Shown here: piece by piece, positions 16,119 through 24,486 of the stretch
How positions within the stretch are numbered: position 1 is the first letter of the stretch
How the letters are laid out: each line of letters starts with the position of its first letter
From: an uncultured Caulobacteraceae bacterium
GTDB lineage: Bacteria > Pseudomonadota > Alphaproteobacteria > Caulobacterales > Caulobacteraceae
Reading direction: 5' to 3'
Length of the DNA: 64,000 bases
NCBI GenBank assembly: GCA_903929535.1
Contig: CAIYVC010000116.1
Location: forward strand, 1 to 64,000
Translations under genes and position numbers: made by a program
Notes under the pieces: model-generated
The model's database searches: none
What the model saw: only the letters and a program-made list of their open reading frames with translations
Told to the model about the DNA's origin: nothing

Positions 16119-17456
16119 ATGATCCACGCCGCGATCCAGACCCTGCCCTGGCGCGACCCCGGCGACGCCCTGGCGCCCTTCGCCGAGGAGCCACACGCCC
16201 TGTTGTTCGGCGGGCCCGGCGAGCCCTGGACCTACCTCCTGCGCCATCCCGCCCGCGTCTTGGACCTGGGGCCCCGCGACAACGCCTTCGCCGCCCTGGC
16301 CGTGCCCCACGTCCCCGCCGACCCCGACGGCCCGCCCTTCCAGGGCGGCTGGGCCGGCCTCGCCTGCTACGAGCTCGGCGCCCAGGCCGAGCCCGTCGCC
16401 CTGCCGCGCCACCCCGACTGGCCGGACCTGCACGCCGGCCTCTACCTGCAGCTCCTCGCCTTCGACCGCCGCCAGCGCCGCGTCCTCGCCGTCGGCCGCG
16501 GCGACACCTCCGCCGAAGCCCGGACCCGCGCCGCCGAGGCCGCCGCCTGGCTCCAGGCCTCCGCGCCGCCCGCCAGCCGCGCCGTCCTCGCCGCCGACAT
16601 CACCGCCTCTAGCGGTCCCGCCTACGAAGCCGCGGTCGCGCAGGTCGTCGCCCGCATCGAGGCCGGCGAGATCTTTCAGGCCAACGTCGCCCGCCGCTGG
16701 ACCGGCCGCCTCACCCCCGGCGCCGCGCCTCATGACCTCCTGCGCCGCCTCGCCGCCGCCAGCCCCGCCCCGCTGGCCGCCTACTACCGCCTGCCGGGCC
16801 GCGCCGTCGTCTCCAACTCCCCCGAGCGCTTCCTCCGCGTCGATGCCGACGGCGCCGTTGAGGCCCGCCCGATCAAGGGCACCCGGCCCCGCTCGCCCGA
16901 CCCCCGCATAGACGCCGCCCTCGCCGCCGACCTCGCCGCCGATCCCAAGGACCGCGCCGAGAACCTCATGATCGTCGACCTGATGCGCAACGACCTCTCC
17001 CGCGTCTGCCGCCCCGGCTCGGTCAAGGCGCCCGACCTCTTCCGCCTGGAGAGCTTCGCCAACGTCCACCACCTGGTCTCCACCGTCACCGGCCGCCTGC
17101 GGCCCGGCGTCGGTCCCGCCGAGGTGCTCAGGGCGGCCTTCCCGCCGGGCTCGATCACCGGCGCGCCCAAGGTCCAGGCGATGAAGGTGATCGCCGCCCT
17201 TGAGGCCCCCCGCGGCCCCTACTGCGGCAGTCTGTTCTGGGCCGGCCTCGACGGCGCCATGGACGCCAGCGTCCTGATCCGCACCGCCGCCTGCGTCCAG
17301 GACGCCCAAGGCTGGCGCTACGAAGCCGGCGCCGGGGCCGGCCTCGTCGCCGACAGCGACCCACGCCTGGAGCGCCTGGAAACCGAAGCCAAGATCGACG
17401 CCATCCGCCGCGCCCTCACCGAGCCGCCTCCCGCCAGAGCGGAGGCCGCCGAATGA
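16119..17456 (+). CDS. pabB: Aminodeoxychorismate synthase component I
   Basis: 445 residues. It converts chorismate plus ammonia (from a glutaminase subunit) to 4-amino-4-deoxychorismate for folate. The chorismate-binding C-terminal domain carries ARPIKGTRPR (PIKGT is typical of PabB), ENLMIVDLMRNDLSRVC, HHLVSTVTGRL, FPPGSITGAPKVQAM and AGAGLVADSDP. The N-terminal part is the anthranilate-synthase-I-like half. Its stop overlaps the next gene as ATGA, so pabB and the pabC-like gene are coupled. No pabA is nearby. Confidence 0.92.
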   Translation: MIHAAIQTLPWRDPGDALAPFAEEPHALLFGGPGEPWTYLLRHPARVLDLGPRDNAFAALAVPHVPADPDGPPFQGGWAGLACYELGAQAEPVALPRHPDWPDLHAGLYLQLLAFDRRQRRVLAVGRGDTSAEARTRAAEAAAWLQASAPPASRAVLAADITASSGPAYEAAVAQVVARIEAGEIFQANVARRWTGRLTPGAAPHDLLRRLAAASPAPLAAYYRLPGRAVVSNSPERFLRVDADGAVEARPIKGTRPRSPDPRIDAALAADLAADPKDRAENLMIVDLMRNDLSRVCRPGSVKAPDLFRLESFANVHHLVSTVTGRLRPGVGPAEVLRAAFPPGSITGAPKVQAMKVIAALEAPRGPYCGSLFWAGLDGAMDASVLIRTAACVQDAQGWRYEAGAGAGLVADSDPRLERLETEAKIDAIRRALTEPPPARAEAAE

Positions 17457-18208
17457 CTGACGACCGCGGCCTGCTGCTGGGCGACGGCCTGTTCGAGACC
17501 ATCCTGTTCAAGGCCGCCCGCCCGATCCTCTGGGACGCCCACCTCGCCCGCCTGACGCGCGGCTGCGCGGCGCTCGGCCTGTCGGCGCCCGACGCCCAAA
17601 CGCTGGCGGATGAAGCGGCCGTCGCCGTCGCAGCGGCGGGGCTTGGCTCGGCGCGAGCAGCCGTGAGGCTGACCTGGACGGCGGGGGTGGGCGGACGCGG
17701 CCTGGACCGCCCGTCTCAGCCGCAGCCCCGTCTGATCGCCTCAGCATCCCCCAGCGCTCCGCCGCAGGGTCCGGCGCGGCTGATCACTAGCGCCATCCGC
17801 CGCAACGAGGGCTCGCCCGCCTCTCGCCTGAAGACTTTGTCCTACCTCGACAACGTCCTGGCCCGCCGCGAAGCCGCAACCGCCGGCGCCGACGAAGCCC
17901 TGATGCTGAACAACCGGGGCCTGCTGGCCTCAGCCGCCGCCGCCAACCTGTTCTGGATCGCGGAGGGGCGGCTCTACACCCCCGCTCTTTCCTGCGGGGT
18001 GCTGGAAGGGATCATGCGGTCCCAGGTGCTGGCGGCTGTGGACGTCCAGGAAGTCGAGGCGCCGGCATCAGCGCTCCATGGCGCGGAGGCCCTGTTCCTG
18101 ACCAACAGCCTGATCGGCCTGCGCCGCGTCGCCAGCCTCGACGGCCAGCCTTGCGGCGACCACCCCCTGATTGCTGACCTCGTCGGAGCCCTGGCAGACG
18201 TCGCCTAG
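17453..18208 (+). CDS. pabC: Class IV aminotransferase, probable 4-amino-4-deoxychorismate lyase
   Basis: 251 residues of PLP fold-type IV. GLLLGDGLFETILF at the start, SRLKTLSYLDNVLARREAATAGADEALMLNNRG with the Schiff-base lysine, and a C-terminal GVLEGIMRSQVL and LTNSLIGLRRV. It would release pyruvate from aminodeoxychorismate to give p-aminobenzoate. The 4-base overlap with pabB strongly favours PabC over branched-chain or D-amino-acid transaminases of the same fold. Its stop overlaps the stop of an antisense tadE-like remnant. Confidence 0.88.
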   Translation: MTDDRGLLLGDGLFETILFKAARPILWDAHLARLTRGCAALGLSAPDAQTLADEAAVAVAAAGLGSARAAVRLTWTAGVGGRGLDRPSQPQPRLIASASPSAPPQGPARLITSAIRRNEGSPASRLKTLSYLDNVLARREAATAGADEALMLNNRGLLASAAAANLFWIAEGRLYTPALSCGVLEGIMRSQVLAAVDVQEVEAPASALHGAEALFLTNSLIGLRRVASLDGQPCGDHPLIADLVGALADVA

Positions 18209-18349
18209 CAGGTCGCGCAGGCGACCGTGATCGAACGGGGCATCAGATAGGCGGTGTCGTGCAGGTCACTGGTCGCCGGCAGGTATTTGGCCGCCGGGGA
18301 TTGGAAGGTGAAGTGGGCCTCGGCCACGATCACGCTCTGGCCGACCGGC
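18205..18349 (-). pseudogene. Remnant of a TadE/TadG-like pilus protein (C-terminus only)
   Basis: The minus strand encodes about 47 codons ending in TAG: PVGQSVIVAEAHFTFQSP, then AAKYLPA, LHDTAYLMPRS. This matches the end of TadE/TadG minor pseudopilins (V-V-V-E-x-x-Y-x-Y-x-P ... L-x-x-x-x-Y-x-x-P-R). Its frame loses protein character exactly at the tadB ATG on the other strand, so the N-terminal half is gone. Its placement beside tadB and tadC points to an inversion or deletion within a tad locus. The family call rests on a short stretch. Confidence 0.5.
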
Positions 18350-19339
18350 ATGAGCGACCTGATGCTGATCGTCGTGGGCCTGCTGGCCTTCGTCTCGATG
18401 GCGGGGGTGGGGCTGGTGCTGGCCGGGGCGTCCAACGGCGGGGCCAAGGCGGCCAAGCGGGCCCAGGCCATCGCCGGGCGCGGCAGGGGCGGCGAGCGGG
18501 CCCAGCGCAAGGGCGCTCCGGGCGGCGACGCCAGCCTGCGCCGCAAGCAGCTTCAGCGCACCCTGCAGGAGCAGGAGAAGAAGCGCCGCGCCGCCGCCTT
18601 CGACGCCGCCCTGAAGCTGCGCGAGGCCGGCATCGCCATGAGCGTGACCGTCTTCTGGCTGGGATCTGGCGGGCTCGGTCTGGTGGCCGCGACCCTGGCG
18701 CTCGTGGTGCACGTCAAGCTGATCCTGGCCCTGATGATCGGCTTTGTCGCCGGGGCGGGCCTGCCTTTGTGGTTCGTCGGTGTGCTGGCCAAGGGGCGGC
18801 GCAAGAAGTTCGCCTCCGCTTTCCCTGACGCGGTGGACATCATCGTACGGGGGCTGCGCTCGGGCCTGCCGCTGCACGACTGCCTGCGGGTGATCGGCAA
18901 GGAATGCCCCGAGCCGCTCGCCGGCGAGTTCCGCCGGCTGGTGGAGGGCCAGTCCATGGGCGTGACCCTGGAGCAGGGTCTGGACCGCATGAACGAGCGG
19001 ATGCCGACGCCGGAGCTGAAGTTCTTCGCCATCGTGCTCAACATCCAGCAGAAGACCGGCGGCAACCTCGGCGAGGCGCTGGGCAACCTGTCCACCGTGC
19101 TGCGCGGGCGGCGGCTGATGCGCGAGAAGATCAAGGCCCTGTCCAGCGAGGCGGTGTCTTCCGCCGGCGTGATCGGCTGCATGCCGCCGGGCGTCGGCTG
19201 CCTGATCACCATGACCAATCCGCACTATCTGCAGGTGATGTTCACCGACCCGCGCGGTCACATGCTGCTGGGCATCGCCGCGATCATCATGACCTTCGGC
19301 ACCCTGGTCATGCGCAAGATGATCAACTTCAAGTTTTAG
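18350..19339 (+). CDS. tadB: Type II/IV secretion F-family protein, TadB
   Basis: 329 residues from ATG 18350. The upstream open frame is rejected because it is the antisense of the tadE-like remnant. An N-terminal membrane segment (LMLIVVGLLAFVSMAGVGLVL) is followed by a basic stretch, two hydrophobic segments (~90-150), the cytoplasmic T2SSF domain (FPDAVDIIVRGLRSGLPLHDCLRVIG, QKTGGNLGEALGNLSTVLR) and a final membrane helix. TadB and TadC form the inner-membrane platform for Flp/Tad pilus assembly. No tadA, pilin or secretin gene is in the window. The ATG has no clear ribosome site. Confidence 0.9.
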   Translation: MSDLMLIVVGLLAFVSMAGVGLVLAGASNGGAKAAKRAQAIAGRGRGGERAQRKGAPGGDASLRRKQLQRTLQEQEKKRRAAAFDAALKLREAGIAMSVTVFWLGSGGLGLVAATLALVVHVKLILALMIGFVAGAGLPLWFVGVLAKGRRKKFASAFPDAVDIIVRGLRSGLPLHDCLRVIGKECPEPLAGEFRRLVEGQSMGVTLEQGLDRMNERMPTPELKFFAIVLNIQQKTGGNLGEALGNLSTVLRGRRLMREKIKALSSEAVSSAGVIGCMPPGVGCLITMTNPHYLQVMFTDPRGHMLLGIAAIIMTFGTLVMRKMINFKF

Positions 19340-19452
19340 AGCGGGAGCGAAAAAGTGGGCACCGGTTTTTCGCGGAAACCCCGCTCTAACATATTAGAAT
19401 CGATCACGTTTCATGGATTTGGATTGATCCAATCCAAATCCACCGTGATCTA
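19338..19452. repeat. Palindromic mosaic repeat between tadB and tadC
   Basis: Two hairpins in series fill the tadB-tadC gap. The first runs from AGAGCGGG (19338) to CCCGCTCT (19387), enclosing AAAAAGTGGGCACCGG and GGTTTTTCGCGG. The second (19402-19450) has outer arms GATCACG/CGTGATC and a 12-bp inner stem TGGATTTGGATT/AATCCAAATCCA with a 5-base loop. This composite is a common type of dispersed intergenic element in alphaproteobacteria. Here it starts on the tadB stop codon and ends 13 bases before the tadC ATG, so it sits in the leader of tadC. Confidence 0.75.
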
Positions 19453-19463
19453 GAGGCTGGCTT

Positions 19464-20456
19464 ATGTTCGATCTCGTCGCGTTTTCGGCCGATCCGATGA
19501 ACTTCCTGACCGCCGGGGTTGGGGTGCTGACCTTCGCCACGGTGGTGACCCTGACCGCGCCCTTCGCCCGGCGCGACACGCTCGACATCCGGCTGAAGGC
19601 GGTGGCCAACCGGCGCGAGGAGCTGAAGCGGCGCTCGCGTCAGGCGATCAAGGGCGGCGGTGGTCTGCGCCAGCGGGACGAGGGCCTCTACAAGAAGGTG
19701 GTGGAGCGGCTGCAGCTGTCGCGCCTGCTGGAAGACCCCAAGGTGGTCGACCGGCTGGCGGAGGCCGGTTATCGCGGTCCGGGGCCGATCTCGACCTTCT
19801 ACTTCTTCCGCTTTGTCAGCCCGTTCGCGATGGCGGCCCTGTTCGCCATCTATCTGTTCGGCATCAAGAGCTTCGGCTGGTCGGCCAATACCCGGGCGAT
19901 CGCGGTGTTCATGGGCTTCGGCCTGGGCTTCTACGCGCCCAACATCTTCCTCTCCAACCAGGCCTCCAAGCGGCGCACCAGCATCGTGCAGGTGTTTCCC
20001 GACGCGCTCGACCTGCTGTTGATCTGCGTGGAGGCGGGCATGTCGATCGAGGCGGCGCTGCAGAAGGTGGCCCAGGAGATCGGCGCCAACTCCGTGGAGC
20101 TGGCCGAGGAGCTCTCTTTGCTGGTGGCCGAGCTGAGCTACCTGCCCGAACGGCGGCTGGCCTATGAGGGCATGTCGCGGCGGGTCAACTATCCGGGGGT
20201 CAAGTCGGTGATGACGGCGATGACCCAGGCCGAGCGCTACGGCACGCCGCTGGGCAACGCGCTGCGCGTCATGGCCAAGGAGAACCGCGATCTGCGCATG
20301 TCCGCCGCCGAGAAGAAGGCCGCGGCCCTGCCGGCGCAGCTGACCGTGCCGATGATCCTGTTCTTCCTGCCGGTGCTGTTCATCGTCATCCTGGGCCCTG
20401 CCGGCATCCACGTGCAGGACACCCTGAACCACTCAGGCGCGCTGAAGGGGCACTAG
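19464..20456 (+). CDS. tadC: Type II/IV secretion F-family protein, TadC
   Basis: 330 residues. An N-terminal membrane helix (VGVLTFATVVTLTAPF), a basic linker, two helices around 125-170, the T2SSF domain (FPDALDLLLICVEAGMSIEAALQKVAQEIG, TQAERYGTPLGNALRVMAKE) and a C-terminal pair (LTVPMILFFLPVLFIVILG) fit TadC, partner of TadB in the Flp pilus platform. GAGG lies just before the ATG, inside the edge of the palindromic repeat. It converges on the tadD-like gene with an 11-base gap. Confidence 0.9.
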   Translation: MFDLVAFSADPMNFLTAGVGVLTFATVVTLTAPFARRDTLDIRLKAVANRREELKRRSRQAIKGGGGLRQRDEGLYKKVVERLQLSRLLEDPKVVDRLAEAGYRGPGPISTFYFFRFVSPFAMAALFAIYLFGIKSFGWSANTRAIAVFMGFGLGFYAPNIFLSNQASKRRTSIVQVFPDALDLLLICVEAGMSIEAALQKVAQEIGANSVELAEELSLLVAELSYLPERRLAYEGMSRRVNYPGVKSVMTAMTQAERYGTPLGNALRVMAKENRDLRMSAAEKKAAALPAQLTVPMILFFLPVLFIVILGPAGIHVQDTLNHSGALKGH

Positions 20457-20467
20457 GCCCCGGCGGC

Positions 20468-21250
20468 CTACTTGCCGGAGGCGGCCTTCAAGTACGCGAG
20501 GTTGTTGGCCGCCATCTGCGGGGGCAGGTCCTGGCGCTGGAGCTGTTCGGCTTCCGCCAGCTTGCCTTGCAGGCCCAGCACGAGGGCCAGGTTCTGGCGC
20601 ACCTGAAGCCCTGCGCCGGGCAGGCCCGCCGCTTTGCGCAGCAGGGTCTCGGCGCGGGCCACGTCACCCTCGGCGGCGTAGAACATGGCGGCGTTGGAGA
20701 GGACCGTGGGGTTGTCGGGGGCGAGCATCAGGGCTTGAGTATGGGCCGCCTTGGCCTCGGCGGAGCGGCCGGCCTGAGCCAGGCCGACGGCCAGCAGGGA
20801 GGCGCCGCGCCAGTCGCGGGGCGCGATGACCATGGCCTTGCGGGCGGGATCGACGGCGAAGAAGCCCTGGTTGTCGCTGATCGCCGCGCGGGCAGCCTCC
20901 AGCAGGGCCTCGACATTATTAGGCTGGGTCAGGAGCACCGCCTCGGCGGCGTCGGACGCCTCCTGGTAGCGGCCGATGGTGCGCAGGGCGGCGGCCAGCC
21001 GGACCCCGGCCTCGGCGTCCTTGGGATCGGCGTCGACCTGCGAAGCCCAGAAGGCTGCGCGGGACAGGGGATCCAGCCGCTCGGCGGCGGCGCGGTCCTG
21101 GGCGTTGGCCTTGCCGAAGTCCGGCTTGGCCGAGGCGGGCGCGGGCGCCGGGGCCGGCGGTTTGGCGGGCCCCCAGGCCAGGGCGGGGGCGGCGGCCAGC
21201 AGCAGCGGCAACATCACGGTAGTTGCGGTCAGGACGAGCTTGCGCGACAT
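20468..21250 (-). CDS. TPR protein, TadD-like
   Basis: 260 residues with a signal peptide (MSRKLVLTATTVMLPLLLAAAPALA-W) and a short Pro/Ala linker, so periplasmic or membrane-associated. TPR-like helices follow (~55-250): AALRTIGRYQEASDAAEAVL, VGLAQAGRSAEAKAAHTQAL, MFYAAEGDVARAETLLRKAA, LGLQGKLAEAEQLQRQDL. TadD proteins are TPR pilot/assembly factors of Tad pili; the position next to tadC supports this. It lacks an obvious lipobox cysteine, unlike many TadD lipoproteins. Confidence 0.72.
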   Translation of the reverse strand: MSRKLVLTATTVMLPLLLAAAPALAWGPAKPPAPAPAPASAKPDFGKANAQDRAAAERLDPLSRAAFWASQVDADPKDAEAGVRLAAALRTIGRYQEASDAAEAVLLTQPNNVEALLEAARAAISDNQGFFAVDPARKAMVIAPRDWRGASLLAVGLAQAGRSAEAKAAHTQALMLAPDNPTVLSNAAMFYAAEGDVARAETLLRKAAGLPGAGLQVRQNLALVLGLQGKLAEAEQLQRQDLPPQMAANNLAYLKAASGK

Positions 21251-21303
21251 GGATAGGCTCCGGATCGATTGGCGGCATCATCGCCTATCGGCCCGAATCA
21301 AAA

Positions 21304-21321
21304 GTTAACCTGGCGGTTAAC
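21304..21321. promoter_or_regulatory. Inverted repeat containing a near-CtrA motif
   Basis: GTTAACC-TGGC-GGTTAAC is a perfect 7-bp dyad between the divergent tadD-like and aminopeptidase genes, 32 bases before the latter's ATG. It contains two TTAA half-sites separated by 8 bases; the Caulobacter CtrA box has 7. It may therefore be another regulator's operator or a weak CtrA site. Confidence 0.35.
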
Positions 21322-21352
21322 GCCCAGGCTCCACTCCTTAACCGTGCGCCCC

Positions 21353-22723
21353 ATGTCCGACGTTCTGATCCAAGCCTCCGACGCCGCCATCCCCCTGGTC
21401 CCGCTGACCGAGGCGGGGCTGGACGCGCTGCCGCCGTTCCTTAAGGGGCTGGCCGGGCAGGAGGGGTTCAAGGCCAAGGCCGGGCAGGTGCTGAAGGCCT
21501 CCGCCGCCGGGGACGGCAAGCTGGAGCGCGTGTTCGTGGGCCTCGGCGATCAGCCGAAGGCGGAGCTTTTCCGCGCGGTCGCGGCGCGCCTGCCGGCGGG
21601 CGAGTACCGGCTGGAAACCCTGCCCGAGGGGATCGATCCGACCCAGGCAGCCATTTCCTGGGGTCTGGGGACCTATCGCTTCGATCGCTACAAGCCCGCC
21701 AAGGAAGGCCCCGCACGGCTGGTGGCGCCTGAGGGCGCTGATCTCCAGCTGAGCCGCGCCATCGTCCACGCCTGCGCCCTGGCGCGGGACATGGTCAACA
21801 CCCCGGCCAACGACATGGGGCCGCTGCAGATCGAGACCATCGCCCGCGAGATCGCCGAGCAGTTCGGGGCCGAGATCGCGGTGGTGACCGGCGACGCCCT
21901 ACTGGACGAGAACTACCCGGCGGTCCACGCCGTCGGCCGCGCCGCCGCCCCGCACCGGGCGCCGCGCATGATCGAGATCGGCTGGGGCGACCCTGCTGCT
22001 CCTGTGGTGGCCATCGTCGGCAAGGGCGTGGTGTTCGACACCGGCGGGCTCGACATCAAGCCGTCGTCCGGCATGCGGCTGATGAAGAAGGACATGGGCG
22101 GCGCCGCCCACGCCCTGGCGCTCGGGCGGATGGTGATGGCGGCCAGGCTGCCGGTGCGGCTGGTGGTGCTGGTCCCGGCGGTGGAGAACGCTATCTCCGG
22201 CGACGCCATGCGGCCGGGCGATGTGATCGGTTCGCGCGAGGGCCTGACCATCGAGATTGGCAACACCGACGCGGAGGGCCGGCTGATCCTGGCCGACGCC
22301 CTGGCCCGCGCGGCGGAGCTGGACCCGGTGCTGACCATCGACATGGCGACGCTGACCGGAGCGGCGCGGGTGGCGCTGGGGCCGCAGGTGATCCCCTTCT
22401 TCACCGCCGACGAAATCCTGGCCGCCGAAATCGCCGCCGCCTCCCTGGCGGTTGCCGATCCGCTGTGGCGTCTGCCGCTCTGGGCGGGGTACGCGGAGTC
22501 CGTCGAAAGCGACATCGCCGACCTCAAGAACGATCCGGACGCCTGGGCTCAGGCCGGGGCGATGACCGCCGCCCTGTTCCTGCAGCATTTCGCGCCCAAG
22601 GTAGGCTGGGTTCACCTGGACATCTTCGCCTGGAATTCGAAGGCCCGGCCCGGTTTCGCCACCGGCGGCGAGGCCCAGGCGGTGCGGGCGCTGTTCCACC
22701 TGCTGAGGACGCGGTTCGGATGA
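21353..22723 (+). CDS. M17 leucyl-aminopeptidase-family protease
   Basis: 456 residues from ATG 21353. The C-terminal peptidase half shows the two-metal M17 site: VGKGVVFDTGGLDIKP with MKKDMGG, and the signature NTDAEGRLILADAL; TIDMATLTGAARVALG follows. The family removes N-terminal residues from peptides in the cytoplasm. The N-terminal domain is divergent, as in the PepB-like branch. It overlaps the NlpC/P60 gene as ATGA, so peptide turnover and cell-wall peptide hydrolysis may be linked. Confidence 0.9.
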   Translation: MSDVLIQASDAAIPLVPLTEAGLDALPPFLKGLAGQEGFKAKAGQVLKASAAGDGKLERVFVGLGDQPKAELFRAVAARLPAGEYRLETLPEGIDPTQAAISWGLGTYRFDRYKPAKEGPARLVAPEGADLQLSRAIVHACALARDMVNTPANDMGPLQIETIAREIAEQFGAEIAVVTGDALLDENYPAVHAVGRAAAPHRAPRMIEIGWGDPAAPVVAIVGKGVVFDTGGLDIKPSSGMRLMKKDMGGAAHALALGRMVMAARLPVRLVVLVPAVENAISGDAMRPGDVIGSREGLTIEIGNTDAEGRLILADALARAAELDPVLTIDMATLTGAARVALGPQVIPFFTADEILAAEIAAASLAVADPLWRLPLWAGYAESVESDIADLKNDPDAWAQAGAMTAALFLQHFAPKVGWVHLDIFAWNSKARPGFATGGEAQAVRALFHLLRTRFG

Positions 22724-23535
22724 GCGATCCGCGCGTGACCCTGGCGCGGGCCGACTTGGCGGACGCGGCGCTGGAAGGACAGGTGCGGGCCGAGCGGTTC
22801 GCGCGGACCCTGCCCTACCGCTGCGCCATCCCCGCCGCCGCGATAAGGAGCGCGCCTGACGCCGCCGCCGAGCAATGGGACCAGCTGCTGTTCGGCGAGG
22901 ACTTCGCGGTGCTGGAAACCGGGCGCGGCTGGGGCTGGGGCCAGGCAACGCGCGACGGCTATGTCGGCTATGTGCGGATGGCCGATCTGGCGGCGGGCGC
23001 CCTGCCGCCCACGCACCGGGTCAGCGCTCTGCGCGCCTACGCCTTCACCAGCGCCCACATCAAGTCCGCCCCGGTGGGGCTCTACAGCCTGAATGCCCTG
23101 GTTTCGGTCGAGGGCGAGGAGGGGCGGTTCCTGAAGGCCGAGGGCAGCGGCTGGTTCGCCCGCGAGCAGCTTGAGCCGATCGGCCAGTTCGAGAGCGACC
23201 CCGCGGCGGTGGCGCTGACCTATCTGGGCGCGCCCTATCAGTGGGGCGGGCGCGAGAGCCTGGGCCTGGACTGCTCGGGGCTGATCCAGCAGGCGCTGTA
23301 TGCCTGCGGCCGGGCCTGCCCGCGCGATTCCGACATGCAGGCGCTGCTCGGCGAGCCGGTGGCGCTCAAAGCCCTGGCGCGAAACGATCTGGTCTTCTGG
23401 AAGGGCCACGTCGGCATCATGCTGGATGCTCAGCGGATGCTGCACGCCAACGCCTTCCACATGCAGGTCCAGATAGAACCGGTGGCCGAGGCCATCGCCA
23501 GGATCGGAGAACCGGCGGCGCTACGCCGGCTGTAG
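22720..23535 (+). CDS. NlpC/P60-family peptidoglycan hydrolase with SH3-like domains
   Basis: 271 residues, coupled to the aminopeptidase by a 4-base overlap. Residues ~45-155 look like two bacterial SH3-like domains (FGEDFAVLETGRGWGWGQATRDGYVGYV). The C-terminal NlpC/P60 domain has the catalytic cysteine in GLDCSGL, a histidine in GHVGIML and a third polar residue in HANAFH. Such enzymes cut gamma-D-Glu-diaminopimelate bonds in muropeptides. No signal peptide is visible, so it resembles cytoplasmic muropeptide-recycling endopeptidases (YkfC-like). Confidence 0.88.
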   Translation: MSDPRVTLARADLADAALEGQVRAERFARTLPYRCAIPAAAIRSAPDAAAEQWDQLLFGEDFAVLETGRGWGWGQATRDGYVGYVRMADLAAGALPPTHRVSALRAYAFTSAHIKSAPVGLYSLNALVSVEGEEGRFLKAEGSGWFAREQLEPIGQFESDPAAVALTYLGAPYQWGGRESLGLDCSGLIQQALYACGRACPRDSDMQALLGEPVALKALARNDLVFWKGHVGIMLDAQRMLHANAFHMQVQIEPVAEAIARIGEPAALRRL

Positions 23536-23553
23536 TCACCAAGGGAGATACCG

Positions 23554-24480
23554 ATGCGTCTGAGCCGTCTCGCCGCCGCCCTCACGGGTCTCCTGATCCT
23601 CGCCATGCCGCCGACCGTCCGCGCGGCTGCCGAACACGCCGCCTTCCCGGCCAAGGGCGATCTGTCGTCCGCCACCAAGCGGGTGCTGAAGTTCCGGGGC
23701 GCGTCACGGACCTATCTGGTGCGGCCGGTGGCTGGGCCGGGACCCTGGCCCCTGGTGGTAATGTTGCATGGCGCCACCATCTCGGCGGAGCGGACCTGGA
23801 CCCAGACCAGCCTGCCGACGCTGGGGGCCAAGGAGAAGTTCATCGTCGTGGCGCCTCAGGGCGTGGACAACCGGTGGGACGAGAGCTTCGGGTCCGGGCC
23901 GGACAACGACGTGGAGTTCCTGCGCGCGGTGATGCGCGACGTGGAGGCCAAGGATCACGCCGACCCCAAGGCCGTGTTCCTGATCGGCATGTCCAACGGC
24001 GGCTTCATGACCATCCACTTCGTCTGCGCGGGCGGCGGCGGAGAGCTGCGCGCGGCGGGCGTGGTGTCGGCGACCCTGGGCGAGGACGAGATCGCCGACT
24101 GCGTGCCAAGGAAGCCCCTGCCGTGGATCGAGATGCACGGCGACGCCGACCAGATCGTGCCGTTCACGGCGGGCGAGGGCCTGCTGTCGGCCGAACAGAC
24201 CTTCGCCTATTTCGCCGACAAGGCAGGCTGCACCGCCGCCATCAAGCGCGACAAGCTGCCGGACGTTGTGGCCAACGATGGGTCGACGGCGGAGAAGCGG
24301 GTGCGTTCCGGCTGCGCCGGGGGCAAGCAGACCTCGACCTTCTATGTGCTGCACGGCGCGGGCCACAGCTGGCCCAACAGCCGCTCGGGCCCGCCCGGCG
24401 AGCGCGGGGCGGTCAATCAGGATATCGACGGCGGAACAGTCGCCTGGGAGCACTTCCGCGCGACGCTGACGCCGCGCTAG
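23554..24480 (+). CDS. Secreted alpha/beta-hydrolase, PHB-depolymerase/feruloyl-esterase type
   Basis: 308 residues starting after GGGAGAT. A signal peptide (MRLSRLAAALTGLLILAMPPTVRA-A) precedes an alpha/beta-hydrolase of the LpqC/esterase-PHB group: VVMLHGATIS (oxyanion region), GMSNGGFM (nucleophile serine), HGDADQIVPF (Asp) and GAGHSWPN (His). These extracellular or periplasmic enzymes hydrolyse polyesters or hydroxycinnamate esters. The substrate is undetermined. The gene follows the NlpC/P60 gene by 18 bases. Confidence 0.85.
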   Translation: MRLSRLAAALTGLLILAMPPTVRAAAEHAAFPAKGDLSSATKRVLKFRGASRTYLVRPVAGPGPWPLVVMLHGATISAERTWTQTSLPTLGAKEKFIVVAPQGVDNRWDESFGSGPDNDVEFLRAVMRDVEAKDHADPKAVFLIGMSNGGFMTIHFVCAGGGGELRAAGVVSATLGEDEIADCVPRKPLPWIEMHGDADQIVPFTAGEGLLSAEQTFAYFADKAGCTAAIKRDKLPDVVANDGSTAEKRVRSGCAGGKQTSTFYVLHGAGHSWPNSRSGPPGERGAVNQDIDGGTVAWEHFRATLTPR

Positions 24481-24486
24481 AGGCGT

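Noticed and set aside
21305-21320. Calling the TTAA pair a CtrA box
   Set aside because: Half-sites are 8 bases apart instead of 7, so I report only an inverted repeat with a near match.
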